Positions 37,947 to 47,371 are shown, counted from the stretch's first letter. The stretch is DNA of 60,723 nucleotides from Alistipes sp. (GCA_020026375.1 JAHHQN010000013.1:1-60723); one strand, 5' to 3'. The notes: a model not told the origin generated them from the letters alone. Translations and numbers: made by a program.

Positions 37947-40703
37947 TCAGATGACGATGTTGATGATCTTCTTCGGTACGACGATGACCTTCTTGGGGGT
38001 CTTGCCCTCGAGCCACTTCTGTGCCTCGGGGAGGGTTACCACGTCCTGCTGGATTTCCTGAGGAGTGGCCGTGGTGGAGTACTGCTTCTTGAAACGCATC
38101 TTGCCGTTGACCGACACGGGGTACTCGAAGCTGCTCAGCGTGAGGTATTTCTCGTCGAAGCGGGGATAGCGGGCGTCGCACACCGAATCCTCGTGGCCCA
38201 GCAGCGACCACAACTCCTCGCAGATGTGGGGGGCGAAGGGGGCGAGCAGCACGGTCAGCGGCTCGAGCACCTCGCGCTTGGGACACTCCTTCAGCTCGTT
38301 GATGCAAATCATGAAGGCCGAAATCGAGGTGTTGAACGAGAAGTTCTCGATGTCGTCGGTGACCTTTTTGATGGTCTTGTGGAGGGTGCGCATCTCCTCC
38401 TCGGTGGCCTTCCGGTCGGTGACCGCGAAGTTGCCCTCCTTGTCGAAGAACAGACGCCAGAACTTCTTGAGGAACTTGTGCACACCGTCGATACCGTTGG
38501 TATCCCAGGGCTTCGACTGCTCCAGAGGACCGAGGAACATCTCGTACATGCGCAGCGTGTCGGCGCCGTAGTTGTCGACAATGTAGTCGGGGTTGACCAC
38601 GTTATACATCGACTTCGACATCTTCTCGATGGCCCAGCCGCACACATACTTGCCGTCCTCGAGAATGAACTCCGCGTCGTGGAAGTCGGGCATCCAGCGC
38701 TTGAAGGCCTCGGTGTCGAGGATATCGTTCTTCACGATGTTGACGTCGACGTGAATCTCCTGGGTCTCGTACTGGTCCCTGAGTCCCAGCGACACGAACT
38801 TGTTGGTGCCTACCACGCGGTAGACGAAGTTCGAACGACCCTGAATCATACCCTGGTTGACCAGCTTGCGGAAAGGCTCCTGCTCGGCCACATAACCCAG
38901 GTCGTAGAGGAACATGTTCCAGAAACGCGAGTACATGAGGTGACCCGTGGCGTGTTCGATACCGCCCACATAGAGGTCGACCGAACGCCAGTATTCGTTG
39001 GCCTCACGACCTACGAGTGCCTCGTGGTTGTGGGGATCCATATAGCGCAGGTAGTAGGCCGACGAGCCGGCAAAGCCGGGCATGGTCGACAGCTCGAAGG
39101 GGTAGCCCTCCTCGGTGGCCCAACCCTCGACACGTGCCAGAGGGGGTTCGCCCTGCTCCGTGGGACCGAAGTTCTCGATGGGGGGCAGCTCCAGCGGCAG
39201 CTTCTCCTCGGAGAGGGGATAGGCCGTGTCGCCCTTATAGTAGACGGGGAAAGGCTCGCCCCAGTAGCGCTGGCGCGAGAAGATGGCGTCGCGCAGGCGG
39301 TAGTTGACCTGCTTCTTGCCCAGGCCGCGCTTCTCGACCTCGCGGAACATCACCTGAATGGCCTCCTTGACGTCCATGCCGTTGATGAAGTCGGAGTTGA
39401 TGAGTCGTCCCTCCTTGGCGTCGTAGGACTCCTTCTCCAGGTCGCCGCCCTCGACAACGGGGATAATCTCCAGACCGAAGTGGCGCGCAAAGGCGTAGTC
39501 GCGCGAGTCGTGCGCCGGAACCGCCATGATGGCACCCGTGCCGTAGCCCGCCAGTACGTAGTCGGAAATGTAGATGGGAATCTCGCGACCCGAGAAGGGG
39601 TTGATGGCGTAGGCCCCCGTGGCCACACCGCTCACACGGCGGGTCTCGGCGATACGCTCACGCTCCGAACGCTTCTTGGCCTGGGAGATGTATTCCTCGA
39701 CCTGCGCCTTCTGCTCGGGGGTGGTCAGGTAGTCGACCCACTCGTGTTCGGGGGCGATGACCATGAACGTCACACCGTAGATGGTGTCGGGACGGGTGGT
39801 GAAAATCTCCAGTTTGCGGTCGGAACCCTTTACGTCGAAGAACACCTGTGCGCCCTCCGAGCGGCCAATCCAGTTGCGCTGAATCTCCTTGAGCGAATCG
39901 CTCCACTCGAGCGACTCCAGGCCGTCGAGCATGCGCTGGGCATAGGCCGTCACGCGCAGCGACCACTGCTTCATGCGCTTCTGCTCCACGGGGAAGCCGC
40001 CGCGCACCGACAGACCGTCCTTCACCTCGTCGTTGGCCAGCACGGTACCCAGCTGGGGACACCAGTTGACCATCGTGTCGGCACGGTAGGCCAGGCGGTA
40101 GTTCTGCAACACCTGCTCCTGCTTGGGCTCGTCCCACGAGTTCCACTCTTCGGCCGTGAAGTGCAGTTCCTGGGTGCAGGCCGCATCAAGCGAGGCCGTA
40201 CCTTCGGCTGCGAAACGCGCCTTCAGTTCCTCGATGGGGAGTGCCTTCTGCGCGGTCTTGTCGTAATAGTATTTGAACATCTGGACGAAGGCCCACTGTG
40301 TCCACTTGTAGTATTCGGGGTCGCAGGTTCTCACCTCGCGGTCCCAGTCGAACGAGAATCCGATCTTGTCGAGCTGCTCGCGGTAGCGGGCCACGTTCTT
40401 CTCGGTGGTCACCGCCGGGTGCTGGCCCGTCTGAATGGCATACTGCTCGGCCGGAAGACCGAAGGCATCGTAGCCCATCGGGTGAAGCACGTTGAAACCG
40501 TTGAGTCGCTTGTAGCGCGAGTAGATGTCAGAGGCAATGTAGCCCAGAGGGTGACCTACGTGGAGTCCTGCGCCCGACGGATAGGGGAACATGTCGAGTA
40601 CGTAGAACTTGGGTCGTGAGGCATCTACCTCCACATGATAGGTGCCGCGCTCTTTCCAGTGTTGCTGCCACTTGGATTCGAGCTCTTTGAAATTGTATTC
40701 CAT
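37947..40703 (-). CDS. leuS: Leucyl-tRNA synthetase
   Basis: 918 aa from the ATG at 40703 (MEYNFKELESKWQQHW); the open frame continues upstream to 41330 but that part is unlike any LeuRS. Class Ia enzyme. HIGH motif as PYPSGAGLHVGHPLGY, CP1 editing domain (TRPDTIYGVTFMV and the GYGTGAIMAVPAHDSRD site), KMSKS as IEKMSKSMYNVVNPD. The anticodon-binding domain ends in a C-terminal module with KVIVVPKKIINIV. Monocistronic with promoter 40750-40757 and terminator 37888-37922. Confidence 0.97.
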   Translation of the reverse strand: MEYNFKELESKWQQHWKERGTYHVEVDASRPKFYVLDMFPYPSGAGLHVGHPLGYIASDIYSRYKRLNGFNVLHPMGYDAFGLPAEQYAIQTGQHPAVTTEKNVARYREQLDKIGFSFDWDREVRTCDPEYYKWTQWAFVQMFKYYYDKTAQKALPIEELKARFAAEGTASLDAACTQELHFTAEEWNSWDEPKQEQVLQNYRLAYRADTMVNWCPQLGTVLANDEVKDGLSVRGGFPVEQKRMKQWSLRVTAYAQRMLDGLESLEWSDSLKEIQRNWIGRSEGAQVFFDVKGSDRKLEIFTTRPDTIYGVTFMVIAPEHEWVDYLTTPEQKAQVEEYISQAKKRSERERIAETRRVSGVATGAYAINPFSGREIPIYISDYVLAGYGTGAIMAVPAHDSRDYAFARHFGLEIIPVVEGGDLEKESYDAKEGRLINSDFINGMDVKEAIQVMFREVEKRGLGKKQVNYRLRDAIFSRQRYWGEPFPVYYKGDTAYPLSEEKLPLELPPIENFGPTEQGEPPLARVEGWATEEGYPFELSTMPGFAGSSAYYLRYMDPHNHEALVGREANEYWRSVDLYVGGIEHATGHLMYSRFWNMFLYDLGYVAEQEPFRKLVNQGMIQGRSNFVYRVVGTNKFVSLGLRDQYETQEIHVDVNIVKNDILDTEAFKRWMPDFHDAEFILEDGKYVCGWAIEKMSKSMYNVVNPDYIVDNYGADTLRMYEMFLGPLEQSKPWDTNGIDGVHKFLKKFWRLFFDKEGNFAVTDRKATEEEMRTLHKTIKKVTDDIENFSFNTSISAFMICINELKECPKREVLEPLTVLLAPFAPHICEELWSLLGHEDSVCDARYPRFDEKYLTLSSFEYPVSVNGKMRFKKQYSTTATPQEIQQDVVTLPEAQKWLEGKTPKKVIVVPKKIINIVI

Positions 40704-40749
40704 ATAATTTTGCGAATTTTGTTTCCAAACCCTGTGTCGGAGTAGTGTG

Positions 40750-40757
40750 CAAAGATA
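40750..40757 (-). promoter_or_regulatory. -7 element of the leuS promoter
   Basis: Minus strand TATCTTTG; start near 40743, leader about 40 nt. Confidence 0.65.
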
Positions 40758-41393
40758 CAAACAATTCCGATGGTTGCACCACCCCGAAGGGGGATATTTG
40801 ACCCTTATATATACAAATATATGTCGTCGGGGCGGCAATCGGGGGCGGAAAGGTGAAAAAAATGTGGAAAACAACGGCCAATTTCGTGCAAACGAGGGTA
40901 CATCGGATTGCAAAATTTCGTAACTTTGTGTGATTCCGTCAGCGAATCGAAACGAGTGGACTCCACCGTGGGGTGGGGGACGGCGGCAGATGTCCGGTGC
41001 ATTGCGGCCCGGACGGAGTATGCACTCCTGCCGTTTTCCCTGCCGGCCACCACTATGGCCCAAAACGAGGAATTCACCCGTGCAGGGAGGGTTTGCGCCT
41101 GTGGAAATCCATTCGGAGAAAGGGTGCGGAAATCCTGTCGCGACGACGGGCGGTGTGAAAAGTGCCGCCATGACGGAATTCCGCGATGCGGCGGCCTGTG
41201 GCGGGAGCTCCCCGTGCGGGCCATGATGTTGAACCACTGACAGTAGGGGAGTTGCTCCCCGCCTGTCGGACAAGGGGACATGTGCGTCGTGGAGGAGGGC
41301 AGAAAGGTGACGCAAGGCACAATCCGCCACCTCGGGGCGGAAGTTTGCAAAAGGTTGTGATTTAGCGAGTTTTTGATTTGTGTATAAACCCGA

Positions 41394-41420
41394 GCTTATA
41401 GTTTCGGAAAATCTATAAGC
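41394..41420. promoter_or_regulatory. Inverted repeat upstream of the str operon promoter
   Basis: GCTTATAG-N11-CTATAAGC, about 80 bp upstream of the rpsL -7 box, followed by a second smaller repeat GCTAT-ttt-ATAGC (41470-41482). Candidate operator or upstream activation element. Confidence 0.45.
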
Positions 41421-41501
41421 AAAAAGTATTGCATTAATGTTAAATCACTGTAAAATCGTGAAAAAAGATGCTATTTTATAGCGAGAATAAAAAAAAATGC
41501 G

Positions 41502-41509
41502 TACCTTTG
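41502..41509 (+). promoter_or_regulatory. -7 element of the str-S10-spc-alpha promoter
   Basis: TACCTTTG fits TANNTTTG. Start near 41516; the leader begins with a GTCCA-ttt-TGGAC stem (41512-41524) and is AT-rich before the rpsL ATG. Confidence 0.72.
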
Positions 41510-41571
41510 CAGTCCATTTTGGACAATGGAGATAGAATTAATTTTACAAATTAAAAGGACAGTTTAAGAAA

Positions 41572-41952
41572 ATGCCAACTATTCAACAGTTAGTAAGAAA
41601 CGGTCGCGTGTCTATCGAGTCTGGCTCGAAGTCACCCGCTCTCGCAGCGTGTCCTCAGCGCCGTGGCGTATGTACCCGTGTGTACACTACGACACCTAAG
41701 AAGCCTAACTCGGCTATGCGTAAGGTTGCACGTGTAAGATTGACCAATGGCAAGGAGGTCAACGCCTATATCCCCGGAGAAGGCCACAACTTGCAGGAGC
41801 ACTCTATCGTGCTGGTTCGCGGTGGTCGTGTGAAGGACCTCCCCGGTGTACGTTATCACCTGGTGCGTGGTGCACTCGATTCAGCCGGTGTAGACGGTCG
41901 CCGTCAGCGTCGTTCGAAGTACGGTGCAAAGCGCCCCAAGGCAGGTAAGTAA
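41572..41952 (+). CDS. rpsL: 30S ribosomal protein S12
   Basis: 126 aa, decoding-centre protein. The PKKPNSAMRK loop has the wild-type Lys43 and RVKDLPG has Lys88, the two positions where streptomycin-resistance changes arise, so the sequence predicts a streptomycin-sensitive S12. Asp89 is the usual methylthiolation site. First gene of the superoperon. Confidence 0.98.
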   Translation: MPTIQQLVRNGRVSIESGSKSPALAACPQRRGVCTRVYTTTPKKPNSAMRKVARVRLTNGKEVNAYIPGEGHNLQEHSIVLVRGGRVKDLPGVRYHLVRGALDSAGVDGRRQRRSKYGAKRPKAGK

Positions 41953-41988
41953 TTGATACAACAAATTTTTTTAGCAGAATAAACAACA

Positions 41989-42465
41989 ATGAGAAAAGCT
42001 AAGCCAAGAAAGCGAATTCTACTTCCGGATCCGAAGTTCAATGACGTTGCTGTAACCCGCTTCGTTAACAACCTCATGCTGGATGGTAAGAAGAGTATTG
42101 CCTACACAATTTTCTACGATTCGTTGGAGATTGTAGGTAAGAAGATGAAGGATGCTGATAAATCTCCTCTGGAAATCTGGAAACAGGCTCTCGAGAATAT
42201 CACACCCCAAGTCGAAGTGAAGTCAAAGCGTATCGGTGGTGCGACATTCCAGGTTCCCATGGAGGTTCGTCCGGAGCGCAAGATTTCTATTTCCATGAAG
42301 AACCTTGTCCTCTTTTCGCGTAAGCGCGCCGGCAAGACCATGGCAGATAAGCTCTCAGCAGAGATAATGGACGCCTACAACCAGCAGGGTGGTGCCTTCA
42401 AACGTAAGGAGGAAATGCACCGCATGGCTGAGGCTAACAAGGCATTCGCACACTTTAGATTCTAA
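41989..42465 (+). CDS. rpsG: 30S ribosomal protein S7
   Basis: 158 aa, the usual size. It nucleates assembly of the 30S head and binds the 3' major domain of 16S rRNA. Recognised by RKRILLPDPKFNDVAVTRFV at the start and RAGKTMADKLSAEIMDAYN in the C-terminal half. 36 nt after rpsL, 14 nt before fusA: the conserved str operon order. Confidence 0.97.
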   Translation: MRKAKPRKRILLPDPKFNDVAVTRFVNNLMLDGKKSIAYTIFYDSLEIVGKKMKDADKSPLEIWKQALENITPQVEVKSKRIGGATFQVPMEVRPERKISISMKNLVLFSRKRAGKTMADKLSAEIMDAYNQQGGAFKRKEEMHRMAEANKAFAHFRF

Positions 42466-42479
42466 TAAGGAGACTCGAG

Positions 42480-44594
42480 ATGGCACACAGAGATTTAAAA
42501 TATACTCGTAACATCGGTATTATGGCCCACATCGATGCCGGTAAGACTACTACATCGGAGCGTATCCTTTTCTACACCGGTAAGACTCACAAGATTGGTG
42601 AGACTCACGAGGGTGCAGCAACCATGGACTGGATGGCTCAGGAGCAGGAGCGTGGTATCACCATCACCTCGGCTGCAACTACTGCCTTCTGGCACTACAA
42701 AGATCACCAGTATCAGATCAACCTGATCGATACCCCGGGTCACGTGGACTTCACCGTAGAGGTTGAGCGTTCACTGCGTGTACTCGACGGTGCTATCGCT
42801 ACATTCTGTGCAGTGGGTGGCGTTGAGCCTCAGTCGGAGACCGTATGGCGTCAGGCTGACAAGTACAACGTTCCCCGTATCGGTTATGTGAACAAGATGG
42901 ACCGTACAGGTGCCGATTTCTATGCCGTTTGCGCACAGATCAAGAAGCACTTCGGTACTACTGCTCTCCCCGTGGTTTTGCCTATCGGTGCAGAGGACAA
43001 GTTCGAGGGTTTGGTAGACCTTATTTATAATAACGCTATCTACTACAACAACGACAAGACCACTCGTGACAACTTCGAGTTGCGCGAGATTCCCGAGTCG
43101 ATGAAGGCTGAGGCTGCCGAGTGGCGCGCAAAGCTCATCGAGGAGGTTGCCGCTACCGATGATGCCCTGATGGAGAAATTCTTCGAGGATCCCGATTCTA
43201 TCACAGCTGACGAGTTGATCGAGGCTATCCGTAAGGCTACTATCTCGATGCAGCTTGTTCCCATGCTCTGTGGTTCTTCGTTCCACAACCAGGGTGTTCA
43301 GAAGCTGCTGGACTACGTGATGGCATTCCTGCCCTCGCCTCTTGATGTTCCCGCTGTCGAGGGTGTCAACCCCAAGACCGACGAACAGGAGGTACGCCAC
43401 GCTTCGGAGGACGATCCTTTCTGCGGTCTGGCATTCAAGATCGCTACCGACCCCTTCGTAGGCCGTCTGGCTTTCGTTCGTGTTTACTCCGGCCGTCTCG
43501 ATGCAGGTTCTTACGTTCTGAACGCACGCAGCGGTAAGAGAGAGCGTATCAGCCGTATCTATCAGATGCACTCCAACAAGCAGAACCCCCTCGAGACCGT
43601 AGGTGCAGGTGATATCTGCGCTGCAGTAGGTTTCAAGGAGATTCGTACCGGTGATACCCTTTGCGCCGAGAACGCTCCTATCGTTCTCGAGCAGATGACC
43701 TTCCCCGAGCCCGTTATCGGTCTGGCCGTTGAGCCCAAGACCCAGAAGGACCTCGACAAGTTGGGCATCGCACTCGGTAAGTTGGCTGAGGAGGATCCCA
43801 CTTTCACCGTTCACACCGATGAGGATTCGGGTCAGACCGTCATCAGCGGTATGGGTGAGCTTCACCTCGATATCATCGTTGACCGTCTGCGTCGCGAGTT
43901 CGGTGTGGAGATCAACCAGGGCGCTCCCCAGGTGAACTACAAGGAGGCTATGACCAAGACCGTTCAGCACCGTGAGGTATTCAAGAAGCAGACCGGTGGT
44001 CGTGGTAAGTTCGCCGACATCATCTTCGAAATCGGTCCCGCCGATGACGACAAGATGGGTCTTACCTTCGTTGACGAGGTGAAGGGTGGTAACATTCCCA
44101 AGGAGTTCATTCCTTCGGTACAGAAGGGTTTTGAGGCCGCAATGACCAACGGTGCATTGGCAGGCTACCGCATGGACTCGATGAAGGTTACCCTGAAGGA
44201 CGGTTCGTTCCACCCCGTCGATTCAGACCAGTTGTCGTTCGAAATCGCCGCTCGCAACGGTTACCGCGCAGCAGCTCCCAAGGCAGGTTCTGTCATCATG
44301 GAGCCCATCATGTCGGTAGAGGTTGTTACCCCCGAGGAGAGCATGGGTGATATCATCGGTGACTTGAACAAGCGTCGCGGTCAGATTACCGGTATGGAGT
44401 CGAAGGGTACCGCTCGTGTGGTTAAGGCCAAGGTTCCCCTCTCGGAGATGTTCGGCTATGTAACCGTTCTGCGTACCATTTCATCGGGTCGCGCAACTTC
44501 GTCGATGGAGTTCTCCAACTACGAGGAGGTTCCCGCTAACCTGGCGAAGGAAATCATCGAGAACGCAAGTGGCAAACGTAAGGATAATGAATAA
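42480..44594 (+). CDS. fusA: Elongation factor G
   Basis: 704 aa GTPase that drives translocation. G1 AHIDAGKTT (16-24), G3 DTPGHVDFT, G4 NKMDRTGADF, plus domains II-V including QTGGRGKFADI and the FGYVTVLRTISSGRATSSMEF end region (part shown). In Bacteroidota the tuf gene is usually elsewhere, and indeed rpsJ follows directly here. T-ending codons dominate, as expected for very high expression. Confidence 0.98.
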   Translation: MAHRDLKYTRNIGIMAHIDAGKTTTSERILFYTGKTHKIGETHEGAATMDWMAQEQERGITITSAATTAFWHYKDHQYQINLIDTPGHVDFTVEVERSLRVLDGAIATFCAVGGVEPQSETVWRQADKYNVPRIGYVNKMDRTGADFYAVCAQIKKHFGTTALPVVLPIGAEDKFEGLVDLIYNNAIYYNNDKTTRDNFELREIPESMKAEAAEWRAKLIEEVAATDDALMEKFFEDPDSITADELIEAIRKATISMQLVPMLCGSSFHNQGVQKLLDYVMAFLPSPLDVPAVEGVNPKTDEQEVRHASEDDPFCGLAFKIATDPFVGRLAFVRVYSGRLDAGSYVLNARSGKRERISRIYQMHSNKQNPLETVGAGDICAAVGFKEIRTGDTLCAENAPIVLEQMTFPEPVIGLAVEPKTQKDLDKLGIALGKLAEEDPTFTVHTDEDSGQTVISGMGELHLDIIVDRLRREFGVEINQGAPQVNYKEAMTKTVQHREVFKKQTGGRGKFADIIFEIGPADDDKMGLTFVDEVKGGNIPKEFIPSVQKGFEAAMTNGALAGYRMDSMKVTLKDGSFHPVDSDQLSFEIAARNGYRAAAPKAGSVIMEPIMSVEVVTPEESMGDIIGDLNKRRGQITGMESKGTARVVKAKVPLSEMFGYVTVLRTISSGRATSSMEFSNYEEVPANLAKEIIENASGKRKDNE

Positions 44595-44602
44595 GTAAAT
44601 AT

Positions 44603-44908
44603 ATGAACCAGAAGATTAGAATCAAGTTAAAGTCATTCGATCACAATCTCGTCGACAAGTCGGCCGAGAAGATCGTAAAGACTGTGAAGAGCACTGGTGC
44701 TGTTGTCAGCGGTCCGGTACCCCTCCCCACTCACAAGCAGATTTTCACTGTGAACCGTTCTACTTTCGTTAACAAGAAAGCACGTGAGCAGTTCCAGCTC
44801 TGCACCTTCAAGCGAATTCTGGACATCTACTCGTCGACTCCCAAGACCATCGACGCGCTGATGAAGCTGGAACTCCCCTCGGGTGTTGAAGTAGAAATCA
44901 AGGTGTGA
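44603..44908 (+). CDS. rpsJ: 30S ribosomal protein S10
   Basis: 101 aa. Head protein of the 30S and partner of NusB in antitermination. VVSGPVPLPTHKQIFTVNRS is diagnostic. Eight nucleotides after fusA. It is followed by a hairpin with a T-run (44912-44934), which separates it from the rest of the S10 set. Confidence 0.97.
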   Translation: MNQKIRIKLKSFDHNLVDKSAEKIVKTVKSTGAVVSGPVPLPTHKQIFTVNRSTFVNKKAREQFQLCTFKRILDIYSSTPKTIDALMKLELPSGVEVEIKV

Positions 44909-44911
44909 TAG

Positions 44912-44934
44912 AACAGCTGTAACAGCTGTTTTTT
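44912..44934 (+). terminator. Terminator-like hairpin between rpsJ and rplC (possible attenuator)
   Basis: AACAGC-tgtaaca-GCTGTT followed by TTTT, 4 nt after the rpsJ stop codon. Short stem (6 bp, AT/GC mixed) so probably partial termination. It could set the ratio of str genes to downstream ribosomal genes or respond to a ribosomal protein. Confidence 0.65.
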
Positions 44935-44976
44935 AGAACGACATTCACTTTATTATAACAAACAATACGACAACAA

Positions 44977-45591
44977 ATGTCAGGACTTATTGGAAAGAAA
45001 ATCGGAATGACTTCCGTTTACAGTGCCGAGGGAAAGAATATTCCATGCACTGTCATTGAGGCTGGTCCGTGCGTTGTTACGCAAATCAAAACCGTTGAGA
45101 AGGACTCTTACGAGGCGGTTCAGATTGCCTATGACGAGACAAGTGAAAAGCACGCTACCAGCAGTTTGTTAGGTCACTTCAAGAAAGCCGGCACAACTCC
45201 CAAGCGCAAGCTCGTTGAGTTGAAGGATATGCCCGAGGTGAATCTTGGTGACACTCTTACCGTTGACCTCTTCGAGGAGATGGACTGGGTTGATGTAACC
45301 GGGATTTCGAAGGGTAAGGGCTATCAGGGCGTTGTGAAGCGCCACGGCTTTGCCGGTGTTGGTGGCCAGACCCACGGTCAGCACAACCGTCAGCGTAAGC
45401 CCGGTTCGCTGGGTGCTTCGTCTTACCCCTCGCGAGTATTCAAGGGCAAGCGTCTCCCCGGCCAGATGGGCGGTGATCAGGTCAAGGTTTTGAACCTGAG
45501 AGTATTGAAAGTAATTCCCGAGAGCAACCTCCTTCTGGTTAAGGGTTCGATTCCGGGAGCAAAAGGTGCTTATTTAATTATTGAGAAGTAG
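44977..45591 (+). CDS. rplC: 50S ribosomal protein L3
   Basis: 204 aa. Early assembly protein near the peptidyl transferase centre. IGKKIGMTSVYSAEGKNIPC at the start, HGFAGVGGQTHGQHNRQRKP, and GQMGGDQVKVLNLRV with the Gln that is methylated in relatives. The stop codon is 1 nt from the rplD start. Confidence 0.97.
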   Translation: MSGLIGKKIGMTSVYSAEGKNIPCTVIEAGPCVVTQIKTVEKDSYEAVQIAYDETSEKHATSSLLGHFKKAGTTPKRKLVELKDMPEVNLGDTLTVDLFEEMDWVDVTGISKGKGYQGVVKRHGFAGVGGQTHGQHNRQRKPGSLGASSYPSRVFKGKRLPGQMGGDQVKVLNLRVLKVIPESNLLLVKGSIPGAKGAYLIIEK

Positions 45592-45592
45592 T

Positions 45593-46219
45593 ATGGAATT
45601 AGCTGTTTTAAACACACAAGGTAACGAGACAGGTCGTAAGGTTGTCCTTTCAGACGCAGTTTTCGGCGTGGAGGCTAATGACCACGCTATCTACCTCGAC
45701 GTGAAGCAGTATTTGGCTGACCAGCGTCAGGGTACTCACAAGGCTAAGCAGCGTAACGAGGTTGCAGGTTCGACCCGCAAGCTCAAGCGTCAGAAGGGTA
45801 CCGGCGGTGCTCGTTGCGGTAGCATCAAGTCGCCCCTCTTCCCCGGTGGCGGCCGTATCTTCGGTCCCGTTCCCCGCGACTACAGCTTCAAGCTGAACAA
45901 GAAGCTCAAGCAGCTGGCTCGCCGCAGCGCTTTGACCTACAAGGCTCAGGGTGGTCAGATCTGTGTAGTGGAGGCTATCGAGATGGCAGCTCCCAAGACC
46001 AAGTCGATGATCGCCATCGCCGAGGCACTGAAGGTGGCTGACAAGAAGGTCCTCCTGGTTCTGCCCGAGGGCAACGCCAACTTGCAGCTCTCTTGCCGCA
46101 ATATCCCCAACATCCAGCCCGTTTTGGCACAGAACGTCAACACTTACGACGTGATGAACGCTTCGGCCATTGTGATGGTAGAGGGTGCTGAGAACGTATT
46201 GAACACCATGTTAGCTTAA
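45593..46219 (+). CDS. rplD: 50S ribosomal protein L4
   Basis: 208 aa from the ATG at 45593. The long tunnel loop reads GSTRKLKRQKGTGGARCGS. In E. coli L4 represses its own operon by attenuation; whether that holds here is unknown, but the rpsJ-rplC hairpin upstream would be a natural target. Confidence 0.96.
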   Translation: MELAVLNTQGNETGRKVVLSDAVFGVEANDHAIYLDVKQYLADQRQGTHKAKQRNEVAGSTRKLKRQKGTGGARCGSIKSPLFPGGGRIFGPVPRDYSFKLNKKLKQLARRSALTYKAQGGQICVVEAIEMAAPKTKSMIAIAEALKVADKKVLLVLPEGNANLQLSCRNIPNIQPVLAQNVNTYDVMNASAIVMVEGAENVLNTMLA

Positions 46220-46233
46220 AAACGCACTAAACA

Positions 46234-46524
46234 ATGGAGATTATTATTAAGCCGGTTTTGACCGAGAAAATGACGATTCAGGGCGAAAAGTTGAATCGCT
46301 ACGGTTTTATCGTTGACGTACGAGCTAACAAGCTGCAGATTCGCAATGCCGTAGAGCAGATGTACAACGTCGTCGTGACTGATGTTAACACCGTGAACTA
46401 CATGGGTAAGAAGAAGAGCCGCTTCACCAAGGCCGGTCTTCTCGAGGGTCGTGCAAACAACTTCAAGAAGGCTATCGTTACCCTGAAGGACGGAGATAAG
46501 ATAGATTTTTACAGTAATATCTAA
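46234..46524 (+). CDS. rplW: 50S ribosomal protein L23
   Basis: 96 aa. Tunnel-exit protein that docks trigger factor and SRP. KPVLTEKMTIQGEKLNRYGF and VTDVNTVNYMGKKKSR are typical. Between rplD and rplB in the canonical order. Confidence 0.96.
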   Translation: MEIIIKPVLTEKMTIQGEKLNRYGFIVDVRANKLQIRNAVEQMYNVVVTDVNTVNYMGKKKSRFTKAGLLEGRANNFKKAIVTLKDGDKIDFYSNI

Positions 46525-46529
46525 GGAAG

Positions 46530-47354
46530 ATGGCAGTAAGAAAATTTAAGCCTGTTACCGCAGGTACGAGACATAAAATTATCGGTACGTTCGCTGAGAT
46601 AACCAAGTCGACACCCGAGAAGTCACTCCTGAGCCCCAAAAAGAGCACAGGTGGTCGTAACAACACTGGTAAGATGACTGTTCGCTACATCGGTGGCGGT
46701 CACAAGCAGATGTATCGTAACGTCGACTTCAAGCGTGCAAAGGACGGTATCGCTGCAACTGTAAAATCTATCGAGTACGATCCCAATCGTACTGCACGTA
46801 TTGCACTTTTGGTTTACGCTGACGGTGAGAAGAGCTACATCATCGCACCCAGCGGACTCCAGGTTGGCCAGACTGTAATGAGCGGCGCAGGCGTTGCTCC
46901 CGAGGTAGGTAACACCCTCTTCCTGAGCGAGATTCCCCTCGGTACAGTTGTCCACAATATTGAACTCTACCCCGGTCAGGGTGCCGCTATGGCTCGTTCG
47001 GCCGGCTCGTATGCTCAGCTGTTGGCTCGTGAGGGCAAGTTTGCCATCATCAAGTTGCCTTCAGGTGAGACTCGTATGGTACTCGTAACTTGCCGCGCAA
47101 CTGTCGGCGTTGTGTCGAACATCGACCACAGCCTCGAGAGATCCGGTAAGGCTGGTCGCGAGCGTTGGCTCGGCCGTCGTCCCCGCAACCGTGGTGTGAC
47201 CATGAACCCTGTTGATCACCCGATGGGTGGTGGTGAAGGTCGCGCATCCGGTGGACACCCCCGTTCGCGTAAGGGTCTGTTGGCTAAGGGTTACAAGACT
47301 CGTAATCCTAAGAAGACGACCTCGAAGTTTATTATTTCCAAGAAGAAAAAATAA
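46530..47354 (+). CDS. rplB: 50S ribosomal protein L2
   Basis: 274 aa. Needed for subunit joining and peptidyl transferase. The invariant NPVDHPMGGGEGRASGGHPR region with the essential His is intact, and the C-terminus is Lys-rich (KKTTSKFIISKKKK). Confidence 0.98.
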   Translation: MAVRKFKPVTAGTRHKIIGTFAEITKSTPEKSLLSPKKSTGGRNNTGKMTVRYIGGGHKQMYRNVDFKRAKDGIAATVKSIEYDPNRTARIALLVYADGEKSYIIAPSGLQVGQTVMSGAGVAPEVGNTLFLSEIPLGTVVHNIELYPGQGAAMARSAGSYAQLLAREGKFAIIKLPSGETRMVLVTCRATVGVVSNIDHSLERSGKAGRERWLGRRPRNRGVTMNPVDHPMGGGEGRASGGHPRSRKGLLAKGYKTRNPKKTTSKFIISKKKK

Positions 47355-47371
47355 TTAAATAAGAGTACATA

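Larger units (their letters stand above)
40704..41571. other. 868-bp intergenic region between leuS and rpsL
   Basis: The leuS promoter (40750-40757) and, at the other end, the str operon promoter with two inverted repeats bracket a GC-rich core (about 40930-41340). That core has stable stems (for example 41239-41267: GACAG-ta-GGGGAG-ttg-CTCCCC-gc-CTGTC) and a TAACTTTG box at its left edge on the plus strand (40921-40928). A 110-codon frame (40908-41240, TTG start, Cys-rich end) is the only candidate peptide and is not convincing. Confidence 0.5.

Noticed and set aside
37836..40619. 927-codon open frame antisense to leuS
   Set aside because: Antisense shadow with His/Leu/Val bias; leuS on the other strand is unmistakable.
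40908..41240. Cys-rich 110-codon frame upstream of the str operon
   Set aside because: It needs a TTG start overlapping the promoter box, and its composition is irregular. The four late cysteines (CACGNPFGERVRKSC and CEKC) resemble a zinc element only superficially.
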